Source: Pantanalinema sp. GBBB05 (lineage in GTDB: Bacteria; Cyanobacteriota; Cyanobacteriia; Leptolyngbyales; Leptolyngbyaceae). From it: DNA of 64,000 nt. The notes under the pieces were generated by a model. The model ran no database searches. It worked only from the letters and a program-made list of their open reading frames with translations, and was not told where the DNA came from. Both the position numbers and the translations under genes were made by a program. The DNA is taken from assembly GCA_016743235.1 (NCBI GenBank), contig VRZD01000004.1, positions 1-64,000 of the forward strand, written 5' to 3'. Of the stretch, positions 45,038 through 55,094 are shown piece by piece (position 1 is the first letter of the stretch; each line of letters opens with the position of its first letter).

Positions 45038-45202
45038 ATGACAGAAGTAACTCAAATGAAGTGTGCTTGTGAGTCCTGTTTGTGTGTGGTTTCGCTCAGC
45101 GATGCCGTCATGAAGGATGAGAAGGCATATTGCAGCGCCGCCTGCGCCAATGGACATCCAGATGGCACAGGTTGTGGGCATAGTGGTTGTGGTTGCCAGT
45201 AG
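45038..45202 (+). CDS. smtA: SmtA-type bacterial metallothionein
   Basis: 54 residues with nine Cys and two His in the SmtA pattern: KCACESCLC, YCSAACANGH, then GCGHSGCGCQ. Synechococcus SmtA (56 aa) has the same spacing (KCACEPCLC, YCSEACADGH, GCGHTGCNC) and binds four Zn ions in a zinc-finger-like cluster to buffer excess Zn. The ATG at 45038 precedes MTEVTQMKCAC. An SmtB-type operator sits 40 bp upstream, so induction by Zn or Cd is expected. The smtB gene, usually divergent and adjacent, is not in this window. Confidence 0.95.
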   Translation: MTEVTQMKCACESCLCVVSLSDAVMKDEKAYCSAACANGHPDGTGCGHSGCGCQ

Positions 45203-45205
45203 GTT

Positions 45206-45267
45206 AATCAGTAAGGTTGGAGTGGTTACCCACTGATTGCCTTGCCAGCCGTTGTTTGGGTTGGCAA
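45206..45267. terminator. Hairpins downstream of smtA
   Basis: AATCAGT pairs with ACTGATT about 20 nt on. Further on, TTGCCAGCC (45242-45250) pairs with GGTTGGCAA (45259-45267), a 9-bp stem with one G-U pair. No T-run follows, so termination is only possible. From here to 45473 I see no gene. Confidence 0.4.
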
Positions 45268-45473
45268 AAACCCTGATTAAGCTACGTCACTATGATGTCA
45301 TTGACCATGAGACCTAGCGGCGGCATCAATCGCTGCGCTGACTGCCGCAGGCTCCAACCAATCGCCGATCGAGGAGAGGAAATCCATTTTGATGCTGCTC
45401 CAATCTCTTTTGGTCTACAAGCCATTAGAGCCAGACCCGATCGGCTGGTGGTTAGCCAGAATTTTGCTGCCGA

Positions 45474-46955
45474 TTAAAACCGTTCTATCGTTTCAAATTG
45501 TTGTGTAGTTCCGGCTCTAGCCGCTTCGCCACAGGTGCGAGGTGTGGGGAAAATTTTGCCCGGATTCGCGATCGTCACGGGGTCAAATGCCTGCCGCACC
45601 CATTGCATCGTTTCTAGATCGATCGGTGTAAACATTTCTGGCATATAACAGCGTTTGTCTGCGCCAATTCCATGTTCGCCTGAAATACTGCCACCCACCT
45701 GTACACAGAGTTTGAGAATCGCGCCACCTAATTCTTCTACTTGTTCCAGCGCCCCAGGAACCGAGTTGTCATACAAAATTAATGGATGTAGATTGCCATC
45801 ACCTGCATGAAATACGTTGGCAACGTGATAGCCATGTTTTTCCCCTAAGACCTCGATTTCCTTCAACACATACTCCAGCGTCGTCCGAGGAATGACGCCA
45901 TCCTGCACATAATAATCAGGAGCCATTTTGCCCATGGCCGCAAAGGCAGCTTTCCGCCCTTTCCACAGGGTCAAGCGTTCCTCTAAGTCGGCAGCAATTC
46001 GGACACTCCGAGCGCCATTCTGATAGCAAAGCGCTTCGACCCGCCGACTATTTTCTGCCGCTTCGACCTCTAGACCATCCACCTCAACCAGTAAAATCGC
46101 GGCAGCATCGCGGGGATAACATCCGGTTGCCACGACATTTTCGACCGCATTAATGCTCATGTTATCCATCATTTCCATCCCACCCGGAATGATGCCAGCG
46201 CTAATGATGTCTGAAACTGTAGCTCCAGCGGCTTCCACACTAGAAAAATCAGCAAGCAGCACCCGAATGGACTCAGGAGTCTTCAAGATTTTCAACGTGA
46301 TTTCAGTCGCAATACCCAGAGTACCTTCGGAACCGACGAACAAACCAGTGAGGTCATACCCTGGAGTTTCCGGCACCCGACCACCAACATCCACGATCGT
46401 GCCATCAGGTAACACCAACTTGAGACCCAGCACGTGATTTGTCGTCACCCCATATTTCAGGCAGTGAACTCCACCAGAATTTTCAGCCACATTCCCACCG
46501 ACCGAGCAAATAATTTGACTGGACGGATCAGGCGCATAGTAAAATCCGGCACCGCTCACCGCCTGAGTCACCCAGTTGTTGATCACTCCTGGTTGGACAA
46601 CCACTCGTTGATTTTCCAAATCCACGTCTAGAATCTGTTTCATCAATGCGGTGACAATCAATACGCAGTTCTCGATCGGTAGAGCACCACCCGATAAGCC
46701 CGTCCCTGAACCACGAGCCACAAAGGGAATGCAATGATAATGGCAAATTTTCACCACTCCAGCCACCTCCTCGGTTGTGCGGGGAAGTACGACGATCGCT
46801 GGACGCTGACGATAGCTCGTTAATCCATCACACTCATACACCAGCAACTCTTCTTTGCGGCGCACCACATTGTGATCACCTACGATCGTGGCAAATTCTT
46901 TAGCGATCAGTGACCAGTCACGAGAAGCAGTCGGGAGAGAGTTTTCAGCCAGCAT
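45474..46955 (-). CDS. glcD: Glycolate/D-lactate dehydrogenase FAD subunit GlcD
   Basis: 493 residues. The FAD-binding-4 (PCMH) domain has VARGSGTGLSGGALPIENCV and VGGNVAENSGGVHCLKYG. The C-terminal FAD-oxidase domain has NVFHAGDGNLHPLILYD and SGEHGIGADKRCYM. In cyanobacteria GlcD oxidises glycolate from photorespiration to glyoxylate, passing electrons to the quinone pool; some members prefer D-lactate. glcE and glcF are not adjacent. The ATG at 46955 is well placed. The purC gene diverges from it with a 118-bp gap. Confidence 0.93.
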   Translation of the reverse strand: MLAENSLPTASRDWSLIAKEFATIVGDHNVVRRKEELLVYECDGLTSYRQRPAIVVLPRTTEEVAGVVKICHYHCIPFVARGSGTGLSGGALPIENCVLIVTALMKQILDVDLENQRVVVQPGVINNWVTQAVSGAGFYYAPDPSSQIICSVGGNVAENSGGVHCLKYGVTTNHVLGLKLVLPDGTIVDVGGRVPETPGYDLTGLFVGSEGTLGIATEITLKILKTPESIRVLLADFSSVEAAGATVSDIISAGIIPGGMEMMDNMSINAVENVVATGCYPRDAAAILLVEVDGLEVEAAENSRRVEALCYQNGARSVRIAADLEERLTLWKGRKAAFAAMGKMAPDYYVQDGVIPRTTLEYVLKEIEVLGEKHGYHVANVFHAGDGNLHPLILYDNSVPGALEQVEELGGAILKLCVQVGGSISGEHGIGADKRCYMPEMFTPIDLETMQWVRQAFDPVTIANPGKIFPTPRTCGEAARAGTTQQFETIERF

Positions 46956-47073
46956 GATTTGGGTAGTGCGAGGATGTAGCTTAATTTTACGAGAATGGGG
47001 GTGAAGCTGATTCGGTAGAATGGTGCGGATTACTGTGTGATGCAGTCATCCTGATGTATCCCTTCTTGGTCAA

Positions 47074-47811
47074 ATGAACTCCGTTATGTCTGAGCCGCAA
47101 AAGCTTTACGAGGGCAAAGCTAAAATCCTTTACGCAACCGCTGATCCCGATGTGCTGCTCACCTATTTCAAGGATGATGCCACAGCGTTCAACGCCCAAA
47201 AGCGTGGCAGCATTCAAGGCAAAGGGGTGGTAAACTGCGCCATTTCCACCCATTTATTTCAGCAATTGGAAGCCCAGGGGATTCCTACCCACTTCATTGA
47301 CCAGCCTAGCCCCAACGAAATGCGGGTAAAGGCAGTGACGATCGTGCCATTGGAAGTGGTGGTGCGGAACATTGCGGCGGGCAGTCTCTGTCGAGAAACT
47401 GGCTTAACCTTGGGAACAGTTTTACCCCAACCCCTAGTCGAGTTCTACTACAAAAATGATGGCTTAGGTGATCCCCTCTTGACGCCCGATCGCCTGCGGC
47501 TATTAAAGCTAGCAACACCCGAGCAAGTGGAGCAACTGCACACAATGGCACTGCAAATCAACCAGATTTTGACAACATTTTTTAACGAGTGTGGGATTAC
47601 CCTGGTAGACTTCAAGCTAGAGTTTGGCTGCGATCGTCATCAGACTCTAATCTTGGCAGACGAAATCAGCCCAGATACCTGTCGGTTATGGAACCAGACA
47701 GAAAGCGATCCTCAAAAGCGGGTGCTCGACAAAGATCGGTTTCGCCAAGATTTAGGTGGGGTTGAGTCGGCTTACCAACAAGTCATGCAACGGGTGTTAA
47801 GCCATTCCTAA
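47074..47811 (+). CDS. purC: SAICAR synthase
   Basis: 245 residues. PurC joins CAIR and aspartate with ATP in purine synthesis. Conserved parts include KLYEGKAKILYAT at the N terminus, KDDATAFNAQKRGSI, VVRNIAAGSLCRETGL, and LADEISPDTCRLW. ATG 47086 (MSEPQKLYEGK) may be the true start, since the first four residues are not conserved. In many cyanobacteria purC precedes the Omp85 gene and lipid A genes, as here. Confidence 0.97.
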   Translation: MNSVMSEPQKLYEGKAKILYATADPDVLLTYFKDDATAFNAQKRGSIQGKGVVNCAISTHLFQQLEAQGIPTHFIDQPSPNEMRVKAVTIVPLEVVVRNIAAGSLCRETGLTLGTVLPQPLVEFYYKNDGLGDPLLTPDRLRLLKLATPEQVEQLHTMALQINQILTTFFNECGITLVDFKLEFGCDRHQTLILADEISPDTCRLWNQTESDPQKRVLDKDRFRQDLGGVESAYQQVMQRVLSHS

Positions 47812-48063
47812 GTGTATATCCAGGTCATAGAACTTGGCTTGCCGTTGACCAGCTCGGTACTTGACTCCCTGATTCAGATCAACTCCTGGTTTTAAGGGCT
47901 GAGGTATGCGTAAATGAAATAATTCTTCAATTCGACGCTCAAAACTTAAAACTCGTGAATTTAAGATAAGTATTCGTACCCATCAATGCGGTAAAATTTC
48001 ACAGTTTACGCCTTCTGTGGTTCAGTACTGCCTCGTTTTGCCTGCCTTGAGCAGGAATGGTGT

Positions 48064-50424
48064 GTGGACGTGTCAAATAGCCTGAACAAAATGCGCCTAT
48101 CCCCAACCTTTGTTGCCTTCCTGGCTGCCTCGACAACACTTGGTTTATCTAATTCTGTGAAAGCACAGTCAACCCCTGTTGTCCCTGCAACTGATCGAAC
48201 GCCCTATTCTCCCATCGTCTCAGGAAGCCCTCCATGGGTCAGACAGGAGGCTACACTAACTTCACAACCTGAGCAAATTAATGTTCCGTTTGCGATCGAG
48301 GCTGGAACCGTAGCGCAGGCGCAAGACCAACCGTCTTCTGATCCAGCTCCGGGGACTCAACCGCTCCCGACGCTCACGCCAGGCGATCAATCCACTCCGC
48401 TCCAACCTACCCCAGATACCCTCCAGTTTTCACCGCCACAATCGCCGCAACCCGAGCTGGCAGTCCCAGCCACACCAGGACAACCTACTGCTCCACCACC
48501 AGAGACGGCTCCTACCACTCCAGAGAGCACAACTCCGACGCCCCCCACGACTACACCCATCACACCTCCTCCAGGTAGTCAAACTCCTGATGGGGCTCCC
48601 ACGGCTGAACCGGAACCCAGAGTACTAGTGGCAGAAGTCCTAATTAGTGGCGTCGAGGGGGCAATTCAGAACGAAGTATATAGCGTGATTCGGACGCAGC
48701 CAGGACGAACGACTACTCGTTCTCAGTTGCAAGAAGATATCAACGCGATCTTCAAGACGGGCTATTTTTCTAATGTCCGAGCTGTACCAGAAGACACACC
48801 TCTGGGTGTAAGAGTCACATTTGAAGTCCAACTCAATCCAGCCTTGACCGGAGTTAAGGTCGAAGGCACCAGTGTATTGCCGCAATCTGTGATTGACGAA
48901 GCGTTTCAAGACCAGTATGGCAGCACCATTAATCTGAATCGGATTGATGAAGGCATCAAAAAAATTACTCAGTGGTATCAGAGTAATGGGTACGTTCTGG
49001 CTCAAGTCGTCGATGCTCCAGCCGTTGAACCGGATGGTCAAGTCACAATTCAAGTGGCAGAAGGGGTCGTTGAGAATATTGAAGTTCAGTTCGTGAATAA
49101 AGATGGGGAAAATACTGATGAAAAAGGTAATCCCATTCGCGGACGCACTCGCAGCTTCATCGTCACCCGCGAGTTTGAAACCAAACCAGGAGAAGTATTT
49201 AACCGCAATAAAGTTGAGCGCGACCTGCAACGGGTGTTTGGACTGGGCATTTTTGAAGATGTCAAGCTCGCCCTCAAACCGAGTGAACAAGACCCACGCA
49301 AAGTCGTGGTCGTTGCAAATGTGACTGAGAAACGAACCGGCTCCATCTCCGCAGGGGCAGGCATTAGCTCTGCCAGCGGCTTGTTTGGTACGGTGAGTTA
49401 CCAACAACAAAATTTGGGTGGCAATAATCAGAAACTAGGGGCAGAAATTCAAGTCGGGCAACGGGAACTGTTGTTTGACCTCAATTTTACTGACCCCTGG
49501 ATTGGTGGAGACCCATTCCGAACTTCCTACTCCGTTAATCTATTCCGGCGACGTACGATTTCACTAGTCTTTGATGGTGGCGAACGGGAAGTGGAATTAG
49601 AGAATGGCGATCGACCCCGTGTGGTCAGAACGGGAGGAGGCATCAGCTTTACCCGTCCCCTAAATGGCAATCCTTATCGACGCGCAGAATGGACAGGCTC
49701 CCTGGGCTTACAGTACCAACACGTCGATATCACAGATTCCGATGGTGATATTGCTAAAGAAGATGAGCGTGGCAACCAACTCAGTTTTAGCGGTACAGGA
49801 CAAGATGATCTGCTGACACTGCAATTTGGGGTGGTGCAAGACCGCCGGAACGACCCGCTGCGCCCGACTCAAGGGTCACTGCTGCGGCTAGGAACCGAAC
49901 AATCGATTCCAGTCGGTTCCGGCAGTATCTTCATGAACCGCTTACGCGGTGGCTATAGCTTCTATGTACCAACTCGGTTGTTACGGCTAACCCAAGGCTG
50001 TCAAGATCCCAAGTCTAGACCAGCGGATTGTCCTCAAGCCTTTGCCTTTAATGTGCAGGCAGGCACTGTCATTGGGGATCTACCACCCTACGAAGCCTTT
50101 GCCTTAGGGGGCAGTAATTCCGTGCGGGGGTATGATGAAGGCGATTTAGCTGCCGCTCGAAGCTTTATTCAGGCGACGATCGAATATCGTTTCCCCATAT
50201 TCTCAATTATTTCTGGTGCCCTATTTGTGGATGCGGCGACTGACTTCGGTTCTCAAGGCAGTGTACCTGGTGATCCAGGGGGTGTCAGACGTAAGCCCGG
50301 CAGCGGCTTTGGCTATGGGGGTGGGGTGCGGATTCAATCGCCTCTAGGTCCAATTCGGATTGACTTTGGTCTGAATGACCAAGGAGATAGCCGACTCCAC
50401 TTTGGTATTGGGGAGCGCTTCTAA
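48064..50424 (+). CDS. bamA: BamA/Omp85 outer-membrane assembly factor
   Basis: 786 residues. The N-terminal signal peptide ([22 protein letters not shown]) is followed by a Pro/Thr-rich linker (~90-185), then three POTRA domains (~190-430: [51 protein letters not shown]) and a 16-strand barrel ending HFGIGERF with the C-terminal Phe of outer-membrane proteins. It inserts beta-barrel proteins into the outer membrane. The start is GTG 48064 behind AGGAA; GTG 48070 or ATG 48091 are alternatives. Its stop codon overlaps the lpxC ATG (TAATG), so lipid A and barrel assembly genes are coupled. Confidence 0.95.
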   Translation: MDVSNSLNKMRLSPTFVAFLAASTTLGLSNSVKAQSTPVVPATDRTPYSPIVSGSPPWVRQEATLTSQPEQINVPFAIEAGTVAQAQDQPSSDPAPGTQPLPTLTPGDQSTPLQPTPDTLQFSPPQSPQPELAVPATPGQPTAPPPETAPTTPESTTPTPPTTTPITPPPGSQTPDGAPTAEPEPRVLVAEVLISGVEGAIQNEVYSVIRTQPGRTTTRSQLQEDINAIFKTGYFSNVRAVPEDTPLGVRVTFEVQLNPALTGVKVEGTSVLPQSVIDEAFQDQYGSTINLNRIDEGIKKITQWYQSNGYVLAQVVDAPAVEPDGQVTIQVAEGVVENIEVQFVNKDGENTDEKGNPIRGRTRSFIVTREFETKPGEVFNRNKVERDLQRVFGLGIFEDVKLALKPSEQDPRKVVVVANVTEKRTGSISAGAGISSASGLFGTVSYQQQNLGGNNQKLGAEIQVGQRELLFDLNFTDPWIGGDPFRTSYSVNLFRRRTISLVFDGGEREVELENGDRPRVVRTGGGISFTRPLNGNPYRRAEWTGSLGLQYQHVDITDSDGDIAKEDERGNQLSFSGTGQDDLLTLQFGVVQDRRNDPLRPTQGSLLRLGTEQSIPVGSGSIFMNRLRGGYSFYVPTRLLRLTQGCQDPKSRPADCPQAFAFNVQAGTVIGDLPPYEAFALGGSNSVRGYDEGDLAAARSFIQATIEYRFPIFSIISGALFVDAATDFGSQGSVPGDPGGVRRKPGSGFGYGGGVRIQSPLGPIRIDFGLNDQGDSRLHFGIGERF

Positions 50425-51362
50425 TGTTGGAGGACGCTGCCGAGGTAGGGGTAACCCAGGCATTCCAGGGACAACAACCGGAAGCTTCTATTCGTCAAGA
50501 ACCAGGCGATAGCCGCCAAACCGAAAATTTGATGCTCGGTCAATCTACCCTGCGCACCTCGTTTGGGCGATCGGGCATTGGGCTACACTCAGGCTTACCG
50601 GTGCAGGTCAACGTGTTGCCAGCCCCAGTTGGGCGAGGGCGCTACTTTGTCCGCACAGATCTACCTGGTCAGCCTGAAGTAGAAGCTCTAGTCAGTTCGG
50701 TTAGCCAAACTACACTTTCAACTGAGCTAGCCGCCGGAGCCGCCCGAGTGCGGACGGTGGAACATCTGTTGGCAGCACTAGCCGGCATGGGAGTAGACAA
50801 TGCCCGGATTGAACTAGATGCCCCCGAAGTTCCCCTGTTAGATGGCTCAGCCCAAGAGTGGGTTGCGGCGATCGCTGAAGCTGGGTTAGCACCACAATCG
50901 GACAGTCGGACGGCGATCGCGGTGGCAGATCCCGTTTGGGTACGCCAGGACAATGCTTTTGTCGCAGCCTTGCCCTCACCCGAATTACGGTTTACCTATG
51001 GAATTGACTTTGACCTACCTGCCATTGGCAACCAATGGTATAGCTGGTCTGCCCAAACGAGCTTCGCTACTGAAATTGCCCCTGCTCGCACCTTTGGGTT
51101 AGCCCACCAAATCGAATATCTGCGCACTCAGGGATTAATTAAAGGCGGTAGTCTGGACAATGCTTTAGTCTGTAGCGCTGAAGGTTGGCTCAATCCCCCC
51201 CTAAGATTTCCCAATGAACCAGTGCGCCATAAACTTTTAGACTTAATAGGAGACTTAAGTTTGTTGGGGAGTTTTCCCACCGCTCATTTTCTGGCATACA
51301 AAGCCAGTCACCAGTTACATATTCAACTAGTACAAGCATTGGTTACTGCCAACCGTTGTTAG
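50424..51362 (+). CDS. lpxC: UDP-3-O-acyl-GlcNAc deacetylase
   Basis: 312 residues. LpxC performs the committed step of lipid A synthesis. Zinc ligands are His114 ([12 protein letters not shown]), His269 and Asp273 ([11 protein letters not shown]). The acid/base His296 lies in [13 protein letters not shown]. The frame overlaps the bamA stop by 1 bp; an internal ATG (50532, [12 protein letters not shown]) is where family homology begins, so the first 36 residues may be an extension or untranslated. Operon order is bamA-lpxC-fabZ-lpxA-lpxB. Confidence 0.96.
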   Translation: MLEDAAEVGVTQAFQGQQPEASIRQEPGDSRQTENLMLGQSTLRTSFGRSGIGLHSGLPVQVNVLPAPVGRGRYFVRTDLPGQPEVEALVSSVSQTTLSTELAAGAARVRTVEHLLAALAGMGVDNARIELDAPEVPLLDGSAQEWVAAIAEAGLAPQSDSRTAIAVADPVWVRQDNAFVAALPSPELRFTYGIDFDLPAIGNQWYSWSAQTSFATEIAPARTFGLAHQIEYLRTQGLIKGGSLDNALVCSAEGWLNPPLRFPNEPVRHKLLDLIGDLSLLGSFPTAHFLAYKASHQLHIQLVQALVTANRC

Positions 51363-51440
51363 CCTGTGGTGAGGAGTGACTAGCGATTCCGCCGCTCTCC
51401 CACAATTTTGCTCTTCCGCCCGCCTACTACAACCCGATCT

Positions 51441-51986
51441 ATGTCTACCCTGATTAACGTTAATACGACTGATACACCACTCAGCCATGTAGAAGCTCGT
51501 CCTGCCACCGTAGAGGAAGGCACTTCTGGGCATCCAGAAGCTACCCCAAAAACAGTTTTATCGGCAGAGGAGATTCACAAGCTGTTACCGCATCGCTACC
51601 CATTTGCCCTGGTAGATCGGATCATTGACTATGTGCCTGGCAAGCGGGCCGTGGGCATTAAGAATGTCACTTTTAACGAACCCCATTTTCAGGGGCATTT
51701 TCCGGGCAGACCAATTATGCCTGGTGTATTGATCGTCGAAGCCATGGCACAGGTCGGCGGTGTTGTGCTAACCCAGATGAATGAGGATGTTCAGGGTGGG
51801 TTGTTCATGTTCGCTGGCATCGATAAAGTCCGGTTCCGCCGTCCAGTTGTTCCCGGCGATCAACTGATTATGACCGTGGAACTCCTATGGGTGAAAAAAC
51901 GTCGTTTCGGCAAGATGCAGGGACGAGCCGAAGTCGATGGGCAACTAGTCTCGGAAGGCGAACTCATGTTTTCTTTAGTGGATTGA
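51441..51986 (+). CDS. fabZ: 3-hydroxyacyl-[ACP] dehydratase FabZ
   Basis: 181 residues from ATG 51441 (MSTLINVN); the frame opens at TTG 51408, less likely. A hot-dog-fold dehydratase with the His-Glu pair in [20 protein letters not shown]. It dehydrates 3-hydroxyacyl-ACP in fatty acid synthesis, drawing on the same substrate pool LpxA uses, which explains its place between lpxC and lpxA. The first ~45 residues are a non-conserved extension. Its TGA overlaps the lpxA ATG (TGATG). Confidence 0.96.
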   Translation: MSTLINVNTTDTPLSHVEARPATVEEGTSGHPEATPKTVLSAEEIHKLLPHRYPFALVDRIIDYVPGKRAVGIKNVTFNEPHFQGHFPGRPIMPGVLIVEAMAQVGGVVLTQMNEDVQGGLFMFAGIDKVRFRRPVVPGDQLIMTVELLWVKKRRFGKMQGRAEVDGQLVSEGELMFSLVD

Positions 51987-52813
51987 TGACAACCCTGATT
52001 CATCCAACTGCCGTAATACACCCGAATGCTGAACTTCACCCGACTGTGCAAGTTGGGGCGTATGCTGTGATTGGCGATCAGGTGAAAGTGGGTGCTGGAA
52101 CCACGATCGGCGCGCACGTGGTTCTGGATGGTTGGACAGAAATTGGCGCTCGTAACCAAATTTTTCCTGGGGCTGCGATCGGGCTAGCCTCCCAAGACCA
52201 GAAGTATGCCGGTGCAGACAGTCTCGTCAAAATTGGGGATGACAACTGCATCCGGGAATATGTCACGATTAATCGGGCTAATGCGGCTGGAGAAGCCACC
52301 ATTATTGGTAATGGCAATTTGCTGTTGGCGTATGTGCACGTTGCTCACGACTGCATTATTGAAGACCAGGTGATCATTACCAATGCCGTTTCTTTGGCAG
52401 GACATGTACGAGTCGAGTCGCGGGCTCGCATTGGCGGCATGGTAGGGATTCACCAGTTCGTTCAGATTGGTCGCTTTGCCATGATTGGAGCGATGTCTCG
52501 CATCGATCGCGATGTTCCCCCCTATATGTTGGTGGAAGGGAATCCCGCTCGGGTGAGATCGCTGAATCGCGTTGGTCTGCAACGTGCCGGACTATCGGAC
52601 TTGGAGGAAGGGCAGATCTGGCGATCGTTAAAACAGGCATTCCGACTGTTATATCGCTCCGGACTCACTTTAAACGAAGCGTTAGATAAGCTAGAACCGC
52701 TAGTAGATAGCGACTATTTGCAGCATCTACACCGCTTTTTATCCCAATCCCAGCAACCTGGTCGTCGAGGTCCTACTCCCTGTCGGCGGAATCGCCATGA
52801 TGATGAGGATTGA
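51986..52813 (+). CDS. lpxA: UDP-GlcNAc acyltransferase LpxA (operon copy)
   Basis: 275 residues of hexapeptide-repeat beta-helix (HPTVQVGAYAVIGDQVKVG) and a helical C terminus. The putative catalytic His121 lies in YVHVAHDCIIE. The C-terminal segment reads EGNPARVRSLNRVGLQRAG, the form typical of cyanobacterial operon copies. The last residues are basic and His/Asp-rich (RRNRHDDED). It starts with ATG 51986, overlapping the fabZ stop, and lpxB begins 3 bp after its stop. The paralogue at 40088 has the same length. Confidence 0.95.
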   Translation: MTTLIHPTAVIHPNAELHPTVQVGAYAVIGDQVKVGAGTTIGAHVVLDGWTEIGARNQIFPGAAIGLASQDQKYAGADSLVKIGDDNCIREYVTINRANAAGEATIIGNGNLLLAYVHVAHDCIIEDQVIITNAVSLAGHVRVESRARIGGMVGIHQFVQIGRFAMIGAMSRIDRDVPPYMLVEGNPARVRSLNRVGLQRAGLSDLEEGQIWRSLKQAFRLLYRSGLTLNEALDKLEPLVDSDYLQHLHRFLSQSQQPGRRGPTPCRRNRHDDED

Positions 52814-52816
52814 CCC

Positions 52817-54019
52817 ATGAATCGCATCTTCATCAGCACCGGCGAAGTGTCTGGTGATTTGCAAGGAGCCTTACTGGTAGAGGCATTATATCGACAGGCG
52901 CAACAGCAAGGATTAGCGTTAGAAATTCTGGCGTTGGGAGGCGATCGCATGGCGGCGGCTGGAGCAACGTTGCTCGGCGATACCCGCTCAATTGGCTCGA
53001 TCGGGATTCTGGAATCCCTCCCCTTCGTGCTGCCAACCTTGCAAGTCCAGCGGCAGGCAAAGCGCTACTTGAAGCAACATCCTCCCGATCTAGTAGTCCT
53101 GATTGACTACATGGGTCCCAATGTCGGCTGGTGTAACTATTTAGTCAAACACCTACCGCAAGTGCCCATCGTTTATTTCATCGCGCCTCAGGAATGGGTC
53201 TGGGCACTCAATTCATATAACACTGATCGAATTGTTCGGGCAACGCAGCGTATCCTGGCCATTTTTCCCGAAGAGGCAAGGTACTTTGAAGCGAAAGGGG
53301 GACAGGTGACTTGGGTCGGTCATCCTTTGGTCGATCGGATGCAAACGGTACCCAGTCGGGCGGCTGCCCGAACCGCTTTAGGGATTGCCCCTGACCAACC
53401 AACCGTGGTTTTACTTCCAGCCTCACGGCATCAGGAATTAAAATATTTGCTCCCTGTGATGTGCCAGGCAGCCCAACAGATTCAGGCAGCATTACCCGAT
53501 GTCCATTTCTGGGTTCCTTTAGCCCTAAAGCAGTTTCAGCAGCCAATTCAGCAGGCAATTCAGGCGTATGGATTACAGGCGACCTTGCTATCCGACGGGG
53601 AAGCTGGAGCCGGACGGGAAATAACAATCCAGGCGATCGCCGCTGCCGATTTAGCCATTACCAAGTCTGGGACTGTAAATCTGGAAATAGCCTTGCTAGA
53701 TATCCCCCAAGTGGTGTTGTACAAGCTGAATCCACTGACTGCCTGGATTTTAGACAAGGTCCTGAAGTTTTCTGTCCCATTTGTATCGCCGCCGAATTTA
53801 GTCACTATGCAGCCGATCGTGCCGGAATTGTTGCAAGATCAAGCAATACCCACCATGATCGCGCAAACAGCTTTGGCACTATTGCAGAGTCCCGATCAGC
53901 GTCAATCCATACTAGAGGGCTATGCCCAAATGCGGGCGGCGTTGGGACCAGTAGGAGCCTGCGATCGTGCCGCTCAAGAAATTTTGCACCTTTTACCTAC
54001 AGCATCTCAGCAAGATTGA
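52817..54019 (+). CDS. lpxB: Lipid-A-disaccharide synthase
   Basis: 400 residues. The N-terminal STGEVSGDLQGALL, YFIAPQEWVWALN and TKSGTVNLEIALLDIPQVVLY are LpxB (GT19) signatures. It joins 2,3-diacyl-GlcN-1-P and UDP-diacyl-GlcN to make the lipid A disaccharide. It closes the lpx operon and ends 13 bp from the convergent sucD stop. Confidence 0.96.
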   Translation: MNRIFISTGEVSGDLQGALLVEALYRQAQQQGLALEILALGGDRMAAAGATLLGDTRSIGSIGILESLPFVLPTLQVQRQAKRYLKQHPPDLVVLIDYMGPNVGWCNYLVKHLPQVPIVYFIAPQEWVWALNSYNTDRIVRATQRILAIFPEEARYFEAKGGQVTWVGHPLVDRMQTVPSRAAARTALGIAPDQPTVVLLPASRHQELKYLLPVMCQAAQQIQAALPDVHFWVPLALKQFQQPIQQAIQAYGLQATLLSDGEAGAGREITIQAIAAADLAITKSGTVNLEIALLDIPQVVLYKLNPLTAWILDKVLKFSVPFVSPPNLVTMQPIVPELLQDQAIPTMIAQTALALLQSPDQRQSILEGYAQMRAALGPVGACDRAAQEILHLLPTASQQD

Positions 54020-54032
54020 GGCTGACCTAAAC

Positions 54033-54935
54033 TTACTTTTTGGTAGGAAGCTTAAGCGCCTTCTTCACCAGTGTGGGGATTTGAGAGGGACAATTAGCCA
54101 CGGGAATTTTTGCTCGTTCAAACGCTGTAATTTTGCTTTGGGCACTACCAATATCGGTTCCCAGTTCTGCGACTTGCGAGGCAATAATGGCGCCAGCATG
54201 CCCCATTCGTCTGCCTTTAGGCGCCGTGCGACCCGCTACATAAGCAATCACGGGTTTATCGATCGCCTCAGCAATATAGTGAGCCGCCGCTTCCTCACTA
54301 TCACCGCCAATCTCGCCAACCAAGACAATTACTTCAGTGGCATCATCCTCATCCATCATTTGCAGCCATTGAGGAAACGAGGAACCGACGATCGCATCAC
54401 CACCAATACAAACGCCCATCGATTGCCCTAATCCGGCGAGCGTTAATTCCCTGGCAATTTCGTAGGTTAACGTGCCCGTCCGACTAATTAAGCCCACAGA
54501 ACCGGGCATATAGAACTCTGTGGGATGAATCCCAAGCAACAGTTGCCCCGGCACAATAATTCCAGGGCTATCAGGACCCACAATTAAGGTTTCGGCAGAT
54601 TCAGCTTTACGTAACAGGGCAACCATATCCGCTGGTGGCATGCCTTCAGTAATTAACACAATCTGACGAATCCCCGAAGCGATCGCTTCTAGAGCCGCAT
54701 CCAGAGCCGCATAAGGTGAGACAAAGATCACCGTGGTATCGATCGCGCCAACAGCAGAGACTGCCATTTCCACCAGGTCAAACACTGGAATGTCATGCAG
54801 GATTTGCTGTCCATAACCCGGACTGATGCCAGCGACCACATTGGTACCGTAAGCTTTCATCAACGGGGTATAGATCGAACCGAGTGGTTCGGTAATTCCC
54901 TGAACTAGTACGTTGCTATTTGGGGCAAAAATCAT
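54033..54935 (-). CDS. sucD: Succinate-CoA ligase alpha subunit
   Basis: 300 residues. The phosphohistidine loop GRRMGHAGAII places His246 at the same number as in E. coli SucD. VQGITEPLGS near the N terminus is the CoA-binding Rossmann start, and GLISRTGTLTYEIA is conserved. With SucC it converts succinyl-CoA to succinate with ATP or GTP formation. It sits downstream of sucC on the minus strand with a 159-bp gap. Confidence 0.95.
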   Translation of the reverse strand: MIFAPNSNVLVQGITEPLGSIYTPLMKAYGTNVVAGISPGYGQQILHDIPVFDLVEMAVSAVGAIDTTVIFVSPYAALDAALEAIASGIRQIVLITEGMPPADMVALLRKAESAETLIVGPDSPGIIVPGQLLLGIHPTEFYMPGSVGLISRTGTLTYEIARELTLAGLGQSMGVCIGGDAIVGSSFPQWLQMMDEDDATEVIVLVGEIGGDSEEAAAHYIAEAIDKPVIAYVAGRTAPKGRRMGHAGAIIASQVAELGTDIGSAQSKITAFERAKIPVANCPSQIPTLVKKALKLPTKK

Positions 54936-55094
54936 AACCTGTTCACTTGCAGGTGCGGTTGACGCATGGACTTATAGCTTGGTCAATCTCTTGCAGGAGT
55001 CACCATGCAAACCTCTACTTTATAGGATGACGTAAATGAATGGTTCCTGCTGCTACTCCGATCACACTCCGATCGCGCAACTACTGATAAAGAC

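Noticed and set aside
48640..49410. 256-codon minus-strand frame within bamA
   Set aside because: Antisense to conserved POTRA-encoding sequence; its translation shows no domain and no start signal.
53461..54030. 189-codon plus-strand frame within lpxB
   Set aside because: Out of frame with the highly conserved lpxB; Gly/Ser-rich noise.
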